From NCBI GenBank assembly GCA_902596655.1, contig CACJUX010000016.1, positions 1 through 46,662 of the forward strand: 46,662 nt of DNA. The letters are read 5' to 3'. Of the stretch, positions 43,532 to 46,662 are shown piece after piece; within the stretch, counting starts at the first letter, position 1; every line of letters starts with the position of its first letter. The stretch comes from an uncultured SAR116 cluster alpha proteobacterium. Its GTDB lineage: Bacteria; Pseudomonadota; Alphaproteobacteria; Puniceispirillales; Puniceispirillaceae. The position numbers and the translations under genes are program-made. The notes under the pieces were generated by a model that was not told where the DNA came from, searched no databases, and worked only from the letters and a program-made list of their open reading frames with translations.

Positions 43532-44851
43532 ATGCGGTTAGGCACTGAGCCAGACCGAAGATTATCTGGCCCGTTTCAACCAATCTGGAATGTTGTTGCG
43601 CCGCTAATGCTGGCGCTTTCGGTAATTATAATGCTGACTGTTGGGATCAACCAGCGTGCTGAAGCGGCAAAATATGCCGCCATCGTAATCGAGGAGAACA
43701 GTGGCAAGGTGCTGTTCTCACGCAGCGCCGATAGTCTGCGTTATCCAGCCTCGCTGACCAAAATTATGACGCTCTATTTAGTGTTTGAGGAACTGGCGTC
43801 TGGGAGGCTGGAAATAGACAGTAAAATGGGTGTATCACGGCTTGCCGCCGGCCGCTCCCCGTCGAAACTTTATCTCAAAACAGGCCAATCAATCACCGTG
43901 GAGAATGCCATCTATGCGCTGGTTACAAAATCAGCTAATGACGTAGCAACCGCGATTGCTGAGCATCTGTCTGGCAGTGAACGCGAATTTGCCAAGCGCA
44001 TGACGCGCAAAGCGCGCGCGCTGGGAATGTCGCGCACCACCTTCCGTAATGCTTCTGGTTTGCCACACAGCAAACAGCGTAGCACGGCACGGGACATGGC
44101 CCTCCTTGCTGTAGCAATGCGCCGCGATTTCCCGCAATTTTATGATTTCTTCAGCGCCCAGAGTTTTCGCTGGAAAGGTCAGAAATTTAGGAACCACAAC
44201 AGTTTGCTGTCTGCTTATAAGGGAACAGACGGCATAAAGACAGGCTATATCAACGCCTCTGGTTTCAATCTTGTCGCGTCAGTGGAACGGCGGGGCGTCA
44301 GATTGATTGGCGTCGTCTTTGGTGGCAAGACCGGCCGCAGCCGCGACCGACATATGATGCAGATCCTCGACGCGTCTTTCAAGCGGGCCAAGCCTGCCGA
44401 CCTGGGAAAGCAGATTGCCGCGGTACGTGTGCTGCCAAAGCGCAAGACTACGATCCCGCCTAAAAATCTTCCAGTAGCGCCTCCCAACCGACGCAATGTC
44501 CGGGCTAATGTTGATGTAAGTGTAGCCGATGCCACAGCCTATCTTGATACGAATAGGCGCACCAACAGCACGAGCGAGGACAGTTTCGAGACCATCTGGA
44601 GCGTGCAGATTGGCAGTTTTGCCAAACGGGCAAATGCACACAAGGCGGCAGCCCGTGCACGTCGTGTCGCCGATAATGTGCTGGGTCAGTCGCCAGCACG
44701 TCTGACATTGGTGACACGAGGCAATCTACCGCTGTGGCGGGTGCGGTTCAACAATCTGGATGAGGATCAGGCCCGGTCTGCCTGCGCCGCTCTGTTTGCC
44801 AAGGGACGGCCGTGTTTTGCCGTGCAAGAACAACTGGAGCGGGCCGGTTAA
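43532..44851 (+). CDS. D-alanyl-D-alanine carboxypeptidase (DacA-like) with SPOR domain
   Basis: The start is ATG 43532 (MRLGTEPDR), the frame having opened with a TTG 33 bp earlier. The 439-aa protein has a signal-anchor (NVVAPLMLALSVIIMLTVGI), then a peptidase S11 domain with SLTK (74-77), the SAN triad in TKSANDVATA, and KTGYINASGF. The C-terminal part has a linker and a SPOR domain (about 370-435, WSVQIGSFAKRANAHKAA, then PLWRVRFNNLDEDQA) that binds denuded septal peptidoglycan. It trims D-Ala from pentapeptides in the periplasm, probably at the septum. It stands divergent from clpS. Confidence 0.94.
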   Translation: MRLGTEPDRRLSGPFQPIWNVVAPLMLALSVIIMLTVGINQRAEAAKYAAIVIEENSGKVLFSRSADSLRYPASLTKIMTLYLVFEELASGRLEIDSKMGVSRLAAGRSPSKLYLKTGQSITVENAIYALVTKSANDVATAIAEHLSGSEREFAKRMTRKARALGMSRTTFRNASGLPHSKQRSTARDMALLAVAMRRDFPQFYDFFSAQSFRWKGQKFRNHNSLLSAYKGTDGIKTGYINASGFNLVASVERRGVRLIGVVFGGKTGRSRDRHMMQILDASFKRAKPADLGKQIAAVRVLPKRKTTIPPKNLPVAPPNRRNVRANVDVSVADATAYLDTNRRTNSTSEDSFETIWSVQIGSFAKRANAHKAAARARRVADNVLGQSPARLTLVTRGNLPLWRVRFNNLDEDQARSACAALFAKGRPCFAVQEQLERAG

Positions 44852-44860
44852 ACCCGGCTG

Positions 44861-45307
44861 TCAGCTGGCATCAAAACGGCCCGACAGCGCATCATCAAGG
44901 TCAGGTGTTGTTGCTGGCAGTAGTCCCCGTTTGGGATGGCTTTGGGCAAAAAGTCCGCCACCCACGCTCAGATCATCGGGATTGTCCAGCATTCCCGTAT
45001 TGACCGACATAATATCCTCGTCGTCACGCTGGTAAAACAGATTGGAGCCGCACTGATTGCAGAATCCCCGCTGTACCTGGGCCGAACTGCGATACCAGGT
45101 CAGGCTGGCGTCGCTGGCAAGGCGGTAGCTGTCCCGTGTAGCGGCCGTGGCGGCACGGAATGCGCCAGCGAGACGGCGACAATCATCACAGTGACAGGCC
45201 GGAATCTGTCGCAGGGGTCCGGTCACGGAAAAGGTGACAGCACCGCAATGGCACCGGCCGTGAAAAATCTGACCAGGGGTTGATTGCATTTTCTTGCATA
45301 TTGCCAT
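44861..45307 (-). CDS. GFA (CENP-V) family zinc protein
   Basis: The 148-aa protein has the cysteine pattern of the glutathione-dependent formaldehyde-activating family: GRCHCGAVTF, CHCDDCRR and FCNQCGSNLF, which bind two zinc ions. ATG 45307 has AGGAG 11 nt upstream; the ATG at 45289 is an alternative. Family members are annotated as formaldehyde-glutathione activators, but for most, including this one, the reaction is unproven. Its stop is 9 bp from that of the convergent carboxypeptidase gene. Confidence 0.9.
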   Translation of the reverse strand: MAICKKMQSTPGQIFHGRCHCGAVTFSVTGPLRQIPACHCDDCRRLAGAFRAATAATRDSYRLASDASLTWYRSSAQVQRGFCNQCGSNLFYQRDDEDIMSVNTGMLDNPDDLSVGGGLFAQSHPKRGLLPATTPDLDDALSGRFDAS

Positions 45308-45381
45308 TTAGATAGCAGCTCCTAATGATAAATAAGCGCATAAACCCGCTATAACCGGTGAAACTTTATAAAAAGTTAAAA

Positions 45382-46662
45382 TCACCGAAAATCACGGCTG
45401 CGCATTCTGGTGCCACTGGTGTTGGCCGCAGCGGCGCTGTCCAGCTGACGCAGAAACCCGTTGAGATTGAACAACGACTCGGCAATGAAATGCACCACTG
45501 ACTGTTCGCGCTGGACGCGGCCAACAACCCCCAGAATCTGCGAGCGCAGCAACGCCTCGCGATAGGTTTCGGTCAATTTCGGCCAGATGATAACATTGAG
45601 CGCGTGAATATCATCCTCAACTGTCAAAAACACGGTGCCGCTGGCGGTTCCCGGACGCTGGCGCATAGTGACCAGCCCGGCCAGCCGCAGACGTGTTTCA
45701 TCGCGTACATCATGTGCCACGGCGCAGCTCTGCCACCCTGCCGCCTGTAGTGATGGTGCTAGCACGGTAATCGGATGTGCCTTGAGCGACAGACCGAGGC
45801 TGCGGTAATCGGCGGCCACCTCCTCACCACCGCTAGCAGATGGCAGGCTGACAGCAGGTTCGGTGCCGGCAACACTGTCATGGCGGCGGCCGGCCTGTGC
45901 AAATAGTGGCATTTCATGCAGGCGTTGACGGGCAAGCGCGCGCACCTGCCACTGCGCCTGCCGCCGGTCCACCCGCATGCTGGCAAACCCGTCTGCTGCG
46001 GCTATCGCCTGAAGCGCATTGGCCGACACATCGGCCCGCCGCATGATATCAGCAAGGCTGTCAAAGGCTGGCCGTCCCTCCTGCTGCTGGCGGCTGGCGG
46101 CAATACGCTCTCCCTCGCCGCGGGGCAACCCCTTGACCAGACGCAGGCCAAGACGCAGTGCATGATGGCCCCGCCGGTTCTGCGGGTCCGATTCCAGCGT
46201 GCTGTCCCATGTCGAATAACCGACATCGACAGGACGCACCTGAATGCCGCTGCGCTTTGCCTCGGCAACCAGCTGGGAGGGTGAATAAAACCCCATCGGC
46301 TGGGCATTGAGCAGCGCACAGATAAACACATCCGGATAGTGATATTTGATCCAAGCCGAGACATAGACAAGCAGCGCAAAGCTGGCAGCATGTGATTCGG
46401 GAAAACCATAGGTGCCAAACCCCTCGATCTGCTTGAAACAGCGCAGCGCAAACTCACTGTCATAGCCACGCGCGGTCATGCCAGTGACCATTTTTTCACG
46501 AAAGCGGCTGACCTCGCCATTTTTCTTGAAGGTCGCCATGGCGCGGCGCAGCTGATCAGCCTCGCTGCCGGTAAAGCCAGCAGCGACAATGGCAATCTGC
46601 ATCGCCTGCTCCTGAAACAGTGGCACACCAAGCGTGCGTTCAAGCACCGCACGCAGATCCTC
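45382..46662 (-). CDS. dnaE2: Error-prone DNA polymerase DnaE2, C-terminal part (cut by right edge)
   Basis: The frame is open to the last base of the window and so lacks the N-terminal part; about 427 residues are visible of a protein usually near 1050-1150. Visible are LGVPLFQEQAMQIAIVAAGF, then SHAASFALLVYVSAWIKYHY, VRPVDVGYSTWDSTLE, LRLVKGLPRGEGERI, and the OB-fold region (LRLAGLVTMRQRPG, then LTVEDDIHALNVIIWP), all typical of DnaE2. It acts in translesion synthesis, normally with ImuA and ImuB as an SOS mutasome; these would lie beyond the right edge. Downstream (left) of it is a 74-bp gap to the GFA gene. This end of the window looks richer in GC than the rest. Confidence 0.94.
   Translation of the reverse strand, partial: EDLRAVLERTLGVPLFQEQAMQIAIVAAGFTGSEADQLRRAMATFKKNGEVSRFREKMVTGMTARGYDSEFALRCFKQIEGFGTYGFPESHAASFALLVYVSAWIKYHYPDVFICALLNAQPMGFYSPSQLVAEAKRSGIQVRPVDVGYSTWDSTLESDPQNRRGHHALRLGLRLVKGLPRGEGERIAASRQQQEGRPAFDSLADIMRRADVSANALQAIAAADGFASMRVDRRQAQWQVRALARQRLHEMPLFAQAGRRHDSVAGTEPAVSLPSASGGEEVAADYRSLGLSLKAHPITVLAPSLQAAGWQSCAVAHDVRDETRLRLAGLVTMRQRPGTASGTVFLTVEDDIHALNVIIWPKLTETYREALLRSQILGVVGRVQREQSVVHFIAESLFNLNGFLRQLDSAAAANTSGTRMRSRDFR

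Overview
The window looks like a piece of an alphaproteobacterial chromosome, most likely a marine lineage near SAR116 (Candidatus Puniceispirillum). This is a gene-content guess, not a phylogenetic placement. The support is a set of alphaproteobacterial hallmarks: an NDUFA12-type complex I factor next to MlaD and DUF2155 proteins, the M48 / DsbA-like / aroQ / accB / accC / aat run, an RNase E with an acidic insert near the S1 domain, a long B12-dependent ribonucleotide reductase, an RF2 with an SPY tripeptide, and DnaE2.

Region 1 (1-4428) differs from the rest. It is visibly more AT-rich and holds short, mostly minus-strand genes of no recognisable housekeeping family, three terminators of the same design, palindromic operator-like sites, and a 438-aa protein with a winged-helix-like N-terminus and motifs resembling the palm of family A DNA polymerases. 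It ends at the 3' end of a tRNA-Met(CAU) gene (4429-4505), beside three GTCACAC repeats with an exact 11-bp period. I read it as the right arm of an integrated element (satellite, plasmid-like or phage-like) that continues off the left edge. No integrase and no second att copy lie in the window. This is the best candidate here for something undescribed.

Region 2 (4506-10910) starts with a decayed marC gene. It then has a minus-strand acyl-CoA synthetase and a sulfur operon cysE > cysteine desulfurase > ferredoxin > mnmA, which links cysteine synthesis to sulfur mobilisation and tRNA 2-thiolation.

Region 3 (11063-27631) is core: an alpha/beta hydrolase, tyrS, a giant AsmA/DUF3971-like envelope protein, a peroxiredoxin with a DUF455 ferritin-like protein, the minus-strand amidase > PBP1A > prfB group, rne behind a 640-bp intergenic region with a likely long leader, and an aminotransferase whose stop codon shares a CTAG with the rne stop.

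Region 4 (27820-34416) is a plus-strand run: M48 peptidase, DsbA-like protein, aroQ, accB, accC, aat. It meets a minus-strand NDUFA12, mlaD, DUF2155 group. Region 5 (34417-46662) holds nrdJ with a palindromic upstream site, a RidA-family protein, a FemAB/GNAT-like acyltransferase, the clpS-clpA pair, a DacA-type carboxypeptidase with a SPOR domain, a GFA-family protein, and the C-terminal part of dnaE2 running off the right edge. Aat, ClpS and ClpA together make a complete bacterial N-degron branch within about 10 kb.
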